Shown here: piece by piece, positions 1-7,226 of the stretch | Layout of the letters: each line of letters opens with the position of its first letter | How positions within the stretch are numbered: position 1 is the stretch's first letter | Assembly: GCA_947175715.1 (NCBI GenBank) | Contig: CAMWOD010000021.1 | Span: 1 to 9,457 of the forward strand | Direction of reading: 5' to 3' | Origin: an uncultured Porphyromonadaceae bacterium | GTDB taxonomy: Bacteria; Bacteroidota; Bacteroidia; Bacteroidales; Muribaculaceae | Length of the DNA stretch: 9,457 nucleotides | The notes under the pieces: generated by a model | Databases searched by the model: none | What the model was told of the DNA's origin: nothing | What the model saw: the letters and a program-made list of their open reading frames with translations, nothing else | Made by a program: the position numbers and the translations under genes

Positions 1-1036
1 TGCCGAGCGATTTGAGTATCTGCGCTCCTACGCCATAATCGCGCTCGTCGGCCTTATGGCCCAAGTGCAGATTGGCATCCACGGTGTCCATTCCCTCCTC
101 CTGGAGCTTATAAGCACGAATCTTGTCCATCAGGCCTATGCCGCGGCCCTCCTGGCTGAGGTAGACGATTGCTCCCCTGCCCTCACGGTCAACCATCTGC
201 ATAGCCCTGTGAAGCTGCTCGCCACAGTCGCATCGCTTGGAGGCGAATATGTCGCCGGTAGCACACGATGAGTGAACGCGCACTAAGGCCGGTTCGGGGG
301 TCGACAGGTCACCCTTGATAAGGGCTATATGCTCGAGTCCGTTGCTTTTCTGTCGGAAAGGAATGAGGCGGAAATGTCCGTAAGCCGTAGGGAGGTCAAC
401 CTCCACGCCCTTCTCCACAAGGCTCTCACGGCCGAGGCGGTAATTGATGAGCTGAGCTATTGACACAAGTTTCATGCCCCAGCGGTCGGCAATCTCACGC
501 AGCTCGGGCAGACGAGCCATTGTTCCATCATCGTTCATCACCTCCATCAATGCTGCGGCAGGTTGCAATCCCGACAGACGGGCCAGGTCGATTGCAGCTT
601 CGGTGTGGCCAGCACGACGTAGCACACCCTGATCCTGAGCGTAGAGCGGATTGATATGACCGGGACGGCCAAACGTGGCGGGAGTAGATTTGGGGTCGGC
701 CAGGGCGCGTATTGTGGCTGCGCGGTCGTGGGCCGACACACCTGTGGTACACCCTTCGAGCTTGTCGACAGTGACAGTGAAGGGCGTGCCGAGCATAGAT
801 GTGTTGGTGACTACCTGCGGGTGCAGGTCAAGAGCCTCGGCACGCGATATTGTGATGGGGGCACATAGCACACCACGTGCGTTCTTAAGCATGAAGTTGA
901 CCTGTTCGGGGGTAATGGTTTCGGCAGCGCAAATGAAGTCTCCCTCATTTTCGCGGTCCTCGTCATCAACCACTATCACTATTTTACCTTGCTTGAAGTC
1001 GGCCAAAGCCTCTTCGATTGAGTCAAGTTTAATCAT
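1..1036 (-). CDS. ribBA: Bifunctional 3,4-dihydroxy-2-butanone-4-phosphate synthase / GTP cyclohydrolase II, 3' end cut by the window
   Basis: Translating the minus strand from the ATG at 1036 gives 345 open codons that run off the left edge, so roughly the last 50-60 residues of a usual ~400-residue RibBA are missing. The RibB half (about 1-200) shows DDEDRENEGDF (24-34), TGVSAHDRAATI (99-109), GRPGHINPL (123-131) and RRAGHTEAAIDL (140-151). It makes the four-carbon unit of riboflavin from ribulose 5-phosphate. The RibA half (about 205 on) shows VRVHSSCATGD (252-262) and RCDCGEQL (268-275), where Cys258, Cys269 and Cys271 are the expected zinc ligands, followed by SQEGRGIGL (294-302) and DANLHLGHKADERDYG (320-335). 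It opens GTP in the first committed step. Both halves look intact as far as visible. The start overlaps the stop of the upstream permease gene by 8 bases (ATGATTAA), so translation is probably coupled. I see no FMN riboswitch just upstream; that space is permease coding sequence. Confidence 0.96.
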   Translation of the reverse strand, partial: MIKLDSIEEALADFKQGKIVIVVDDEDRENEGDFICAAETITPEQVNFMLKNARGVLCAPITISRAEALDLHPQVVTNTSMLGTPFTVTVDKLEGCTTGVSAHDRAATIRALADPKSTPATFGRPGHINPLYAQDQGVLRRAGHTEAAIDLARLSGLQPAAALMEVMNDDGTMARLPELREIADRWGMKLVSIAQLINYRLGRESLVEKGVEVDLPTAYGHFRLIPFRQKSNGLEHIALIKGDLSTPEPALVRVHSSCATGDIFASKRCDCGEQLHRAMQMVDREGRGAIVYLSQEGRGIGLMDKIRAYKLQEEGMDTVDANLHLGHKADERDYGVGAQILKSLG

Positions 1037-3014
1037 TTTCTTGTTCAGAATTGAAGTTTATGCTATTGTCCTGAGTGGCATCCAACTGTTCTTGTGTGTT
1101 GTCGAAAATGCCCAGGAGCTGCTGATTTATATTACGTATCAACTGTATTTCACGGCGTAACTCCTTACGCTCACGGAGTGCCATAATCCATAGGGTGAAC
1201 CCTAACGGGAAGAATATTGCGGCTGTCAAAGCACTCCAATTGTGGCTGAACGGACGCAACAGCCACAAGTGTGGCAATGTGGGGTAGTCGCTTATCTTGT
1301 TGACCACCAACTGAGATTTTGAATTAGACAGGTAGCTAATGGTGCCCTCCAACTTGGAGTCGAGCTGCTCCAACACACCGGGCATGATACCTCTACGCAA
1401 ATAACCGAGGTAACCCAGCCTGCGCTTCAACGCATCGAGCGCTACAGAGGCCTCAGCATCAAGGTCGGCAATCATCTCACGGCCTGTGACGTTATCAACA
1501 TCGTCAATCGAGAACTCCTTGACCTCGTAATGCCGAGGTGGACGTATTCCGAGCAGACGGTTGAAGAAATTGAGGTAAGCATCTTTGTTAAACACCGCCG
1601 AGTCGCGCATGGCCTTGTAGGTAAAGAATATGCCCAATGGGAGTAATACAGCCGAACTGAGCCACATACCCTCCCACACTTCGATGCGACCCTCGCGAGC
1701 CATCTTGTAGCCGGTATTGTCGATGATATAGTAGACGATGAACAGGAACACCGATATGATCAGAGGCATGCCAAGTCCACCCTTGCGTATGATGGCGCCG
1801 AGCGGTGCGCCAATAAAGAAGAAGATGATGCAGGCAAACGACAATGTGAATTTCTTATGCATCTCGATGGCGTGACGGCGTATATTCTTGCGGGTATCGT
1901 CCATCGTAAGACGGTCGAACTCATAAGTCTGCTGCAGTCGCTTGGCTTTGCTGATCGCCTGATTGTAGTATGTGCGTGCCATTGTGCCCTGCGCCACATT
2001 TACCAGCGAATCAAGGTCAAGCGGCTCGACAAGTGTGATGGGTGGGTTAATCTCGTTGACCAGCTCACCTTCCACCATCACTCGTTTGTAGTAGTCGATA
2101 CCGAGTATTGGCATCTCCACCAGCGCGCGTCCTTGCATATACCCAGCCGAATCTACTTTCACATTAAGCGAGTCGATGGTAGCCTGGAGTTCTTTGATAT
2201 TTTTTCCCACATACTGGTTGCGCATGCCGCTCTCATCCATACGCGAGAAGCTGGTGTCGAAGGCCACGATGATTGACTTTTCGTCAAATTGCTCGCGGCG
2301 GTAAGGCATATCAGCCGCATTGTTCTGTCCAGTCGACTCGCGCAGGTTCTCAAACTGCGAGCCGTGATGCAATTGCAGATAGATGTGGCTCTGATCCTCG
2401 GTCACCGCCATCTTGCCTGAATCAGCAATAAGGATGCGTGAATTTTCAAAGCCGCGGGAAATATCATAGATCATCACATCGTACAGCATACCGCTTTCGG
2501 GGTCTTTGTGCTGCACGTATATATTAAGACCTGGCAGCTGGTCGTAAAACACTTTTTCGGGAATCTCGGCCTCGGGAGTCTTTTGACGCATCGAAAACAG
2601 CAGCGTCCACATCTTGGTCTGCGCCACCGGGAGCACATTGTTTTGGAAGAAGAAAGCGCCGATAGCTATAAGAATTATCAGCACTATCAGCGGGCGCATG
2701 GCCTTAAGCAGCGACACGCCTGCGGCTTTCATGGCCGTGAGCTCAACACGCTCACCGAGATTGCCGAATGTCATAAGCGATGCAAGCAGCACCGCCAGCG
2801 GGAGCGCCATAGGCACCATGGTGAGCGCAGCATAGAAGAAAAGCTCGCCTATCACGCTTAGCTCCAATCCCTTTCCCACAAGGTCGTCGACATAACGCCA
2901 CAAAAACTGCATCAGCACTATAAACAGGCATATAAAAAAAGTCATCAAGAATAGCGGCAGAAAGCTCTGCAGCACAAACGTATAGAGTCGCTTTATTCTT
3001 AATGAGAATGCCAT
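1029..3014 (-). CDS. LptF/LptG (YjgP/YjgQ) family permease with long C-terminal extension
   Basis: Inner-membrane permease of the Lpt system, which extracts lipopolysaccharide from the inner membrane with the LptB ATPase and passes it to LptC/LptA. Numbered from the ATG at 3014 the protein has 661 residues. Membrane segments fall near 17-38, 52-87 (probably one long or two segments) and 106-124. A large periplasmic region (about 125-385) follows, then segments near 388-408, 415-432 and 449-466. The stretch FIGAPLGAIIRKGGLG (about 400-415) is typical of the family. E. coli LptF and LptG are about 360 residues; here about 195 more follow the usual end, with one further hydrophobic segment (about 593-613) and a charged, possibly coiled-coil tail. 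A GTG at 3053 is also in frame, but it sits beside the -7 promoter element, inside the promoter, so I prefer ATG 3014. I cannot say whether it fills the LptF or the LptG position. Its stop overlaps the ribBA start. Confidence 0.9.
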   Translation of the reverse strand: MAFSLRIKRLYTFVLQSFLPLFLMTFFICLFIVLMQFLWRYVDDLVGKGLELSVIGELFFYAALTMVPMALPLAVLLASLMTFGNLGERVELTAMKAAGVSLLKAMRPLIVLIILIAIGAFFFQNNVLPVAQTKMWTLLFSMRQKTPEAEIPEKVFYDQLPGLNIYVQHKDPESGMLYDVMIYDISRGFENSRILIADSGKMAVTEDQSHIYLQLHHGSQFENLRESTGQNNAADMPYRREQFDEKSIIVAFDTSFSRMDESGMRNQYVGKNIKELQATIDSLNVKVDSAGYMQGRALVEMPILGIDYYKRVMVEGELVNEINPPITLVEPLDLDSLVNVAQGTMARTYYNQAISKAKRLQQTYEFDRLTMDDTRKNIRRHAIEMHKKFTLSFACIIFFFIGAPLGAIIRKGGLGMPLIISVFLFIVYYIIDNTGYKMAREGRIEVWEGMWLSSAVLLPLGIFFTYKAMRDSAVFNKDAYLNFFNRLLGIRPPRHYEVKEFSIDDVDNVTGREMIADLDAEASVALDALKRRLGYLGYLRRGIMPGVLEQLDSKLEGTISYLSNSKSQLVVNKISDYPTLPHLWLLRPFSHNWSALTAAIFFPLGFTLWIMALRERKELRREIQLIRNINQQLLGIFDNTQEQLDATQDNSINFNSEQEND

Positions 3015-3041
3015 ATCGTAGACATTAATAGTTTTGAGCCA

Positions 3042-3072
3042 CAAAGATAGCACAAAACCTCCATCAATGCAA
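3042..3072 (-). promoter_or_regulatory. Bacteroidetes-type promoter for the permease-ribBA operon
   Basis: Read on the minus strand, TATCTTTG (3049-3042) matches the Bacteroidetes -7 consensus TAnnTTTG exactly. A TTG (3072-3070) lies 20 bases upstream, matching the short -33 element at normal spacing. Transcription should start near 3035-3037, giving a leader of about 20 bases before the ATG at 3014. The -33 element overlaps the outer bases of the neighbouring hairpin. The call rests on consensus matching only. Confidence 0.68.
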
Positions 3073-3111
3073 CTCCGCTCCCTGGACTAAAAGTGTCCGA
3101 GGAGCGGAGTT
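3071..3111. terminator. Strong hairpin between the aquaporin and permease genes, probable terminator
   Basis: The arms AACTCCGCTCC (3071-3081) and GGAGCGGAGTT (3101-3111) pair perfectly over 11 bp. After a T-G wobble and one mismatch the stem continues with GGAC (3084-3087) and GTCC (3095-3098) around a 7-base loop. It sits 43 bases past the aquaporin stop, where the export operon should end. The clear T-rich tail (TTTTATATATT) is on the plus strand, however; on the minus strand the stem is preceded by AAAA and followed by only TT then GCATTG. It may therefore work poorly as a U-tract terminator for the minus-strand genes. A weak 5-bp stem (GCCAC/GTGGC, 3127-3145) lies between it and the aquaporin stop; nothing else is visible in 3112-3154. 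Confidence 0.6.
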
Positions 3112-3154
3112 TTATATATTCTTTCAGCCACCGATCGACAGTGGCAGCGACTAT

Positions 3155-3844
3155 TTAATATTCGGTTTTAGGTTCGTCGCCCTTATCCGACCCGATAAGC
3201 GCCCATACACCTGCCGAAAGCAGCGCACCTACAAATGGGCCTACGATAAAAATCCACAGCTGCTCAAGAGCGGCACCACGGGCAAAGAGCGCCGGACCGA
3301 TTGAACGAGCCGGATTGACCGATGTGCCGGTGTAGGCTATGCACACAAGGTGAACAAGTACGAGCGAAAGACCGATGGCCAGTCCTGCGAACTTGCCCGC
3401 ACCTTTTTTCTCGTCGGTGGTGCCGAGCACTACAAGAACAAACACGAATGTAAAGATGATTTCCGACAGCAGACCACCCCACATGCTCACACCTTTTTGG
3501 CAAGTGTTAGCACCCATGCCGTTGAGCTCGGTATGTGAGTCGACGAGCCAATAAAGCAGTGCGGCACCGAAGATAGCGCCTATCACCTGGAATATCATGT
3601 ACATGATGGCATCACGTCCGCTCATGCGGCGCGAAATCCACACACCAAGTGTGATAGCCGGATTAATATGGCACCCGCTGATGCCGCCAATAGCATAAGC
3701 CATTGCCACTACAGCCAGACCGAACGCAAAGGCAGTACCTACAACCGACCCGGCGTCTACGCCACAATTAAGGCTCACAGCCACGCCGCAACCCATCAGC
3801 ACCAACCCTAAAGTACCGAACAAATCGGCTAAATACTTTTTCAT
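3155..3844 (-). CDS. aqpZ: AqpZ-type water channel (MIP family aquaporin)
   Basis: A 229-residue inner-membrane channel, the usual length for AqpZ (231 in E. coli), with six hydrophobic segments in two repeats. Both NPA boxes are present: HINPAITLG (59-67) and SVNPARSIGPAL (175-186). By alignment from memory with E. coli AqpZ, the selectivity filter residues are Phe41, His165, Thr174 and Arg180. This is the narrow water-specific set, not the wide glycerol type of GlpF. The residue after the second NPAR is Ser, whereas glycerol facilitators have Asp. The start is an ATG with an A-rich leader, 18 bases past the stop of the tyrosine-kinase gene, and I see no TAnnTTTG element in that gap. It is therefore probably co-transcribed with the polysaccharide export genes, an unusual partner set. 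The function is osmotic water flux; any tie to capsule export is inference. Confidence 0.95.
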   Translation of the reverse strand: MKKYLADLFGTLGLVLMGCGVAVSLNCGVDAGSVVGTAFAFGLAVVAMAYAIGGISGCHINPAITLGVWISRRMSGRDAIMYMIFQVIGAIFGAALLYWLVDSHTELNGMGANTCQKGVSMWGGLLSEIIFTFVFVLVVLGTTDEKKGAGKFAGLAIGLSLVLVHLVCIAYTGTSVNPARSIGPALFARGAALEQLWIFIVGPFVGALLSAGVWALIGSDKGDEPKTEY

Positions 3845-3862
3845 AATTATCAGTTTTTATGG

Positions 3863-6268
3863 TTATTTATGATGCGCCTTGCGCCAAATTCTCTTGATGC
3901 GCGAAGACAGCTTGGGAGTTTCCTCTAATTTGTAACCGTAGCCGTAACCATACGAGCCCGTACCACCATAACGTCCATAGCTGCGATATTTATATGCTTT
4001 TGAGCGCATGTTCACACCGTTGATTATAAGATAGGTGTGTGGCAGTCGTTGCGAACTGATAGTGCTGTGCATCAGCTTGATGCAACGCATAGTTGAGAAG
4101 TTGGCACGAGTGACGTAAAGTTGAACATCGGTCAAGTGTGATATGAGCAACGAATCAGAAACGAGTCCGATAGGTGCCGAATCGATTACGATGTAGTCGT
4201 AAAGGTTACGTGCTTCGCTGATCAAACGCTCAAGGCGGTCGCTCAGCAGCAGTTCGTTGGGGTTGGGTGGCACTGGACCTCCGGTGAGCACATAAAGTTT
4301 GTCGCATTCCGCCGATTGCTTCACCAGTGAATTCCAGTCGTCAGTTACACCACTTAGATATGTGGTGATGCCTTCTTGATTGGTCATTCCAAAGTTATGC
4401 GCAAGCAACGGACGTCGAATATCGAGGCCTATCACCAGAGTCCTCTTGCCGGTGAGGGCAAACGACATAGCAACGTTGGTAGCCACAAAAGTCTTTCCCT
4501 CGCCCGATAGCGACGACATAACCAGCATCACTTTACCTTTGCCAAGCACAAACTGGATGTTGTTGCGCAGCAGGCGGAAAAGCTCGTCCTCAGCACTTGA
4601 GCCACCATGCGACACTACAATGGGAGCGGGATTGCGCACCTTGCATATTTCGCTAAGCACTGGCACCTTGGTGACGCGCTCAAGCTCGGTTTTATCCTTG
4701 AACACCGGGAACAGCATGCGTCGCAGATATATGCACACCCCAGGGATGGCCAATCCGATAAGGATGGCGATGGCATAAATCATCCTACTGTTGGGCGCTA
4801 CGGGCCCCGAGCCTGTAGGATCGTCAATAAGACGTGCTGTGGGGGTGGCAAGATTCTTCTGCAAGGCTATATCCTCACGCTTTTGAAGCAAGAAGGTGTA
4901 AATATTGACTTTCACCTGCTGATCGCGGAATATCTCCTGAAGTCCCTTATCCTTGGTGGGGTCTTGGCGAATATTGGTTTCAGCCTGACCAGCCTGACTC
5001 ATCTTTGCACTGATCTGACGGTCATAATCCCTGATTCGCTGATTTATGGCCGATATTATACCGCGTTTGAGCTGAGGAATTGTCTCTTTTAATTCTCGCT
5101 TCTGACTATTCTCGTCAGTGAGATTTTCAAGATTTTCGTAGCTGCGTACCTTTCGGTTGTACTCTTCCACCTTAGAGTTGATGCCCGCATCCACACCGGC
5201 GCTGTAAATAGGGGCAAATTCAGCCAGTCCTTGTATGTGATTGCGCTCATCTACGAGCAATTCGCGCTCGGCTCGTAGGTTTACGATCTCGCTTTCAGCA
5301 GCCTGTTTTTGAGCCATATCCATTTGGGTTTGGCTCTGCAGATTGATGGCGTTGTTCTGGCGTTTGTATTGTTCGAGCTGAGTTTCTACACTTTTAAGTG
5401 AGTCGGCTATCATTTCAAGACGCTCTACGATGAAAGCCTCGGTCTGCAGAGCGGCTCGGTTTTTGTCGGCTATGATATCGTCGTTGTAAAACTTGATCAT
5501 CGCATTGATCACGTCCTGACCCTCTTTTATGATCGGGGTATTGTACTTGACACGAACCACAGTGAATGAGTTTTCGGCATACTGTATGCTCATGCCAGCC
5601 GAGATGCGTGCCGCAGCCATCTTTCTGGGCATGATGCGCACTTGCATCGGATTGTCGAGCATAGGTATGTCCTCATTTCGCTTGACAATAAGCGGGCCTT
5701 CAGCCAATTTTATAGTGTCGGGAAACGATTTTACCTCAAAGAATTTTTCCTGGTCTTCATTTGTGTTCCCCAAGCTGATGTTTACTCCACCATTTTCGTT
5801 ATTAGTCATCTTAAGTCTTACTTCCCTCTCAAGATTGGCAAGATAAGGTGTATCAAGCTGCACACTTATAGGATTGGATTTATACAATGGTATGTTGCGG
5901 AAACGTCCTATCTCAGCGTATGAATAGTATAAGTCCAGCGAATCCACAACCTTCATCATATTGTTGCGCGACTTCATCAGCTCAAGCTCTGTCTCGTCAA
6001 GAAACTGCTTTGACGACAACATTGCCGCATCCGACATCGACACAGTTTGCGATGCAAAGTTGGCATCTTCTCCATTGAGATAAATCGATGCGGTCACCTC
6101 GTAGGTAGGGACCACGGTAGCTATATAAAAATAGCCACCTATGGCACACAGCAGCACGCTGAGCACAAACCACTTCCAATTGGCGAGGTAGTCAAGGAGT
6201 AAAGCCCCAAGGGCAAACGATTCACCTAATTGTTCTTTATCTTTTTCCGCATTGTCACTGGCACTCAT
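3863..6268 (-). CDS. Polysaccharide co-polymerase with C-terminal BY-type tyrosine autokinase (Wzc family)
   Basis: Inner-membrane protein of 801 residues that controls chain length and export of capsule or exopolysaccharide, working with the OPX lipoprotein encoded just upstream. Membrane helix 1 is near 32-50, followed by a Wzz-like periplasmic part. A long helical, coiled-coil region (about 265-430) is followed by a GNVR-like segment (about 445-470) and helix 2 (about 497-516). The cytoplasmic kinase domain has the oligomerisation motif ExxRxxR (Glu562, Arg565, Arg568), Walker A SGEGKT (588-593), Walker A' VIGLDIRRP (612-620, Asp616) and Walker B YIVIDSAP (692-699, Asp696). The tail carries eight tyrosines between 759 and 779, ending in an alternating Gly-Tyr run; these should be the autophosphorylation cluster. 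E. coli Wzc is about 720 residues. The start ATG lies 8 bases past the OPX stop. No partner low-molecular-weight tyrosine phosphatase is visible. Confidence 0.95.
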   Translation of the reverse strand: MSASDNAEKDKEQLGESFALGALLLDYLANWKWFVLSVLLCAIGGYFYIATVVPTYEVTASIYLNGEDANFASQTVSMSDAAMLSSKQFLDETELELMKSRNNMMKVVDSLDLYYSYAEIGRFRNIPLYKSNPISVQLDTPYLANLEREVRLKMTNNENGGVNISLGNTNEDQEKFFEVKSFPDTIKLAEGPLIVKRNEDIPMLDNPMQVRIMPRKMAAARISAGMSIQYAENSFTVVRVKYNTPIIKEGQDVINAMIKFYNDDIIADKNRAALQTEAFIVERLEMIADSLKSVETQLEQYKRQNNAINLQSQTQMDMAQKQAAESEIVNLRAERELLVDERNHIQGLAEFAPIYSAGVDAGINSKVEEYNRKVRSYENLENLTDENSQKRELKETIPQLKRGIISAINQRIRDYDRQISAKMSQAGQAETNIRQDPTKDKGLQEIFRDQQVKVNIYTFLLQKREDIALQKNLATPTARLIDDPTGSGPVAPNSRMIYAIAILIGLAIPGVCIYLRRMLFPVFKDKTELERVTKVPVLSEICKVRNPAPIVVSHGGSSAEDELFRLLRNNIQFVLGKGKVMLVMSSLSGEGKTFVATNVAMSFALTGKRTLVIGLDIRRPLLAHNFGMTNQEGITTYLSGVTDDWNSLVKQSAECDKLYVLTGGPVPPNPNELLLSDRLERLISEARNLYDYIVIDSAPIGLVSDSLLISHLTDVQLYVTRANFSTMRCIKLMHSTISSQRLPHTYLIINGVNMRSKAYKYRSYGRYGGTGSYGYGYGYKLEETPKLSSRIKRIWRKAHHK

Positions 6269-6276
6269 ATGCGAAT

Positions 6277-7134
6277 TTATTTAGTCAGGTTAATGATACT
6301 GATTACCAATGCCGTTACCGACGACAATCCACCCACCACAGCGAGAGTGGTGGTAAATCCCTGAGATATTTGCCATGCATTTTGCGCGCCCGAGCGATTG
6401 TAGTTTACGTAAATCATGTCGTTGGGCTGGAGATAAAGGTATGGTGAAAACAGCATGTTTTTGTCGTGTACATCCAGGCGGTGTGTCTCGCGGGTGCCAT
6501 TGGGATGGGTGCGCACCAGCAGAATATTCTCGCGGTCGGCCTGGATGTCAAGGTCACCTGCCATAGCCAACGCCTCGAATATGTTGATGCGTTCATTGGG
6601 CGATACTATGATACCCGGACTCCCCACAGCACCGAGCACTGTGACGCGGAAGTTCATGAAGCGGACATCAACGGTAGGTTTAATTTTCAGATACTTGGGA
6701 TATATAGAGTTTACAATCTCATCCTGAGCTTCATCCTTAGTGAGACCGGCAAGGTGTATCTCTCCGACGATAGGGAAATTAATGTTGCCATCCTTGTCGA
6801 TAAGATAATACTCGGTCGAAGCCGTGCTGGTGACGCTATTGTTACCTTGCATCAGGTTACTGCCGTTGGCTCGTGATATTGTCTGTATCTTGCCCTCAGC
6901 ATCGAGATAGCGTCCTTTGTTGAATGGGGCAGTGGCTATGGGGTCGGTCGAAGTCACCTCGATATTGAGCATATCGCCAGGCTGAAGTATCGGGTCCTCA
7001 ACGCGAATAGGCTGAGCCAGTATCTCAGCGGGGATAGTATCAGCATTCTGTATCAGAGGCACCTTCTTGTGTGCTGAGCATGAGCAGAGTAGAGCAACCG
7101 TAATCGCTACTACACCAACTACACTTGTCTTCAT
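6277..7134 (-). CDS. Outer-membrane polysaccharide export lipoprotein (OPX / Wza family)
   Basis: Predicted lipoprotein of 285 residues. The signal peptide ends in a lipobox-like LCSC, with Cys19 as the likely lipidated residue. The polysaccharide export domain begins at LQPGDMLNIEV (50-60) and ends around GNINFPIVGEIHLAGLT (116-132). Between these lies a stretch of about 45 residues (66-110), longer than I would expect from Wza. One SLBB-type domain follows (RVTVLGAVGSPGI, 163-175, to about 222). A C-terminal hydrophobic helix (about 260-282) resembles the helix that builds the outer-membrane pore in Wza. It is first in a run with the Wzc-family gene and the aquaporin, behind its own promoter. 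The start ATG at 7134 has an AT-rich leader and no Shine-Dalgarno, as is normal for Bacteroidetes. The exported glycan cannot be told from this gene. Confidence 0.93.
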   Translation of the reverse strand: MKTSVVGVVAITVALLCSCSAHKKVPLIQNADTIPAEILAQPIRVEDPILQPGDMLNIEVTSTDPIATAPFNKGRYLDAEGKIQTISRANGSNLMQGNNSVTSTASTEYYLIDKDGNINFPIVGEIHLAGLTKDEAQDEIVNSIYPKYLKIKPTVDVRFMNFRVTVLGAVGSPGIIVSPNERINIFEALAMAGDLDIQADRENILLVRTHPNGTRETHRLDVHDKNMLFSPYLYLQPNDMIYVNYNRSGAQNAWQISQGFTTTLAVVGGLSSVTALVISIINLTK

Positions 7135-7178
7135 ACGTCTTATTTATTTTTATTTAATTGACTTAAGGTTTGGGATTG

Positions 7179-7186
7179 CAAAGTTA
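7179..7186 (-). promoter_or_regulatory. Bacteroidetes -7 promoter element for the export operon
   Basis: On the minus strand TAACTTTG (7186-7179) matches TAnnTTTG exactly. It lies about 45 bases before the export lipoprotein start, in the 92-base gap after miaA. I do not see a good TTTG/TTG element at the usual 19-21 base spacing, so the -33 part is weak, and regulation by another factor is possible. The expected leader of about 38 bases is very A/T-rich. The rest of the gap (7187-7226) holds only a weak 5-bp inverted repeat with no convincing terminator for miaA. Confidence 0.55.
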
Positions 7187-7226
7187 ACGTTTTTTCTGAA
7201 ATAATTAGAATACAATTGATTTACAA

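Noticed and set aside
675..1160. A 161-codon open frame on the plus strand
   Set aside because: It lies antisense to ribBA and the end of the permease gene, whose minus-strand frames carry clear family motifs; its own translation shows no recognisable domain.
1857..2276. A 139-codon plus-strand frame
   Set aside because: Antisense to the periplasmic part of the permease; it fits a chance open frame at this base composition.
3127..3145. Short GCCAC/GTGGC inverted repeat after the aquaporin stop
   Set aside because: A 5-bp stem with a 9-base loop and no T-tract; could arise by chance and is much weaker than the adjacent 11-bp hairpin.
3845..3862. Possible separate promoter for the aquaporin gene
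   Set aside because: The 18-base gap and the preceding ~90 coding bases contain no TAnnTTTG element on the minus strand.
4607..5092. A 161-codon plus-strand frame inside the kinase gene
   Set aside because: Shadow of the Wzc-family gene; no motif, promoter or leader supports it.
6466..6876. A 136-codon plus-strand frame
   Set aside because: Antisense to the OPX gene, with no independent support.
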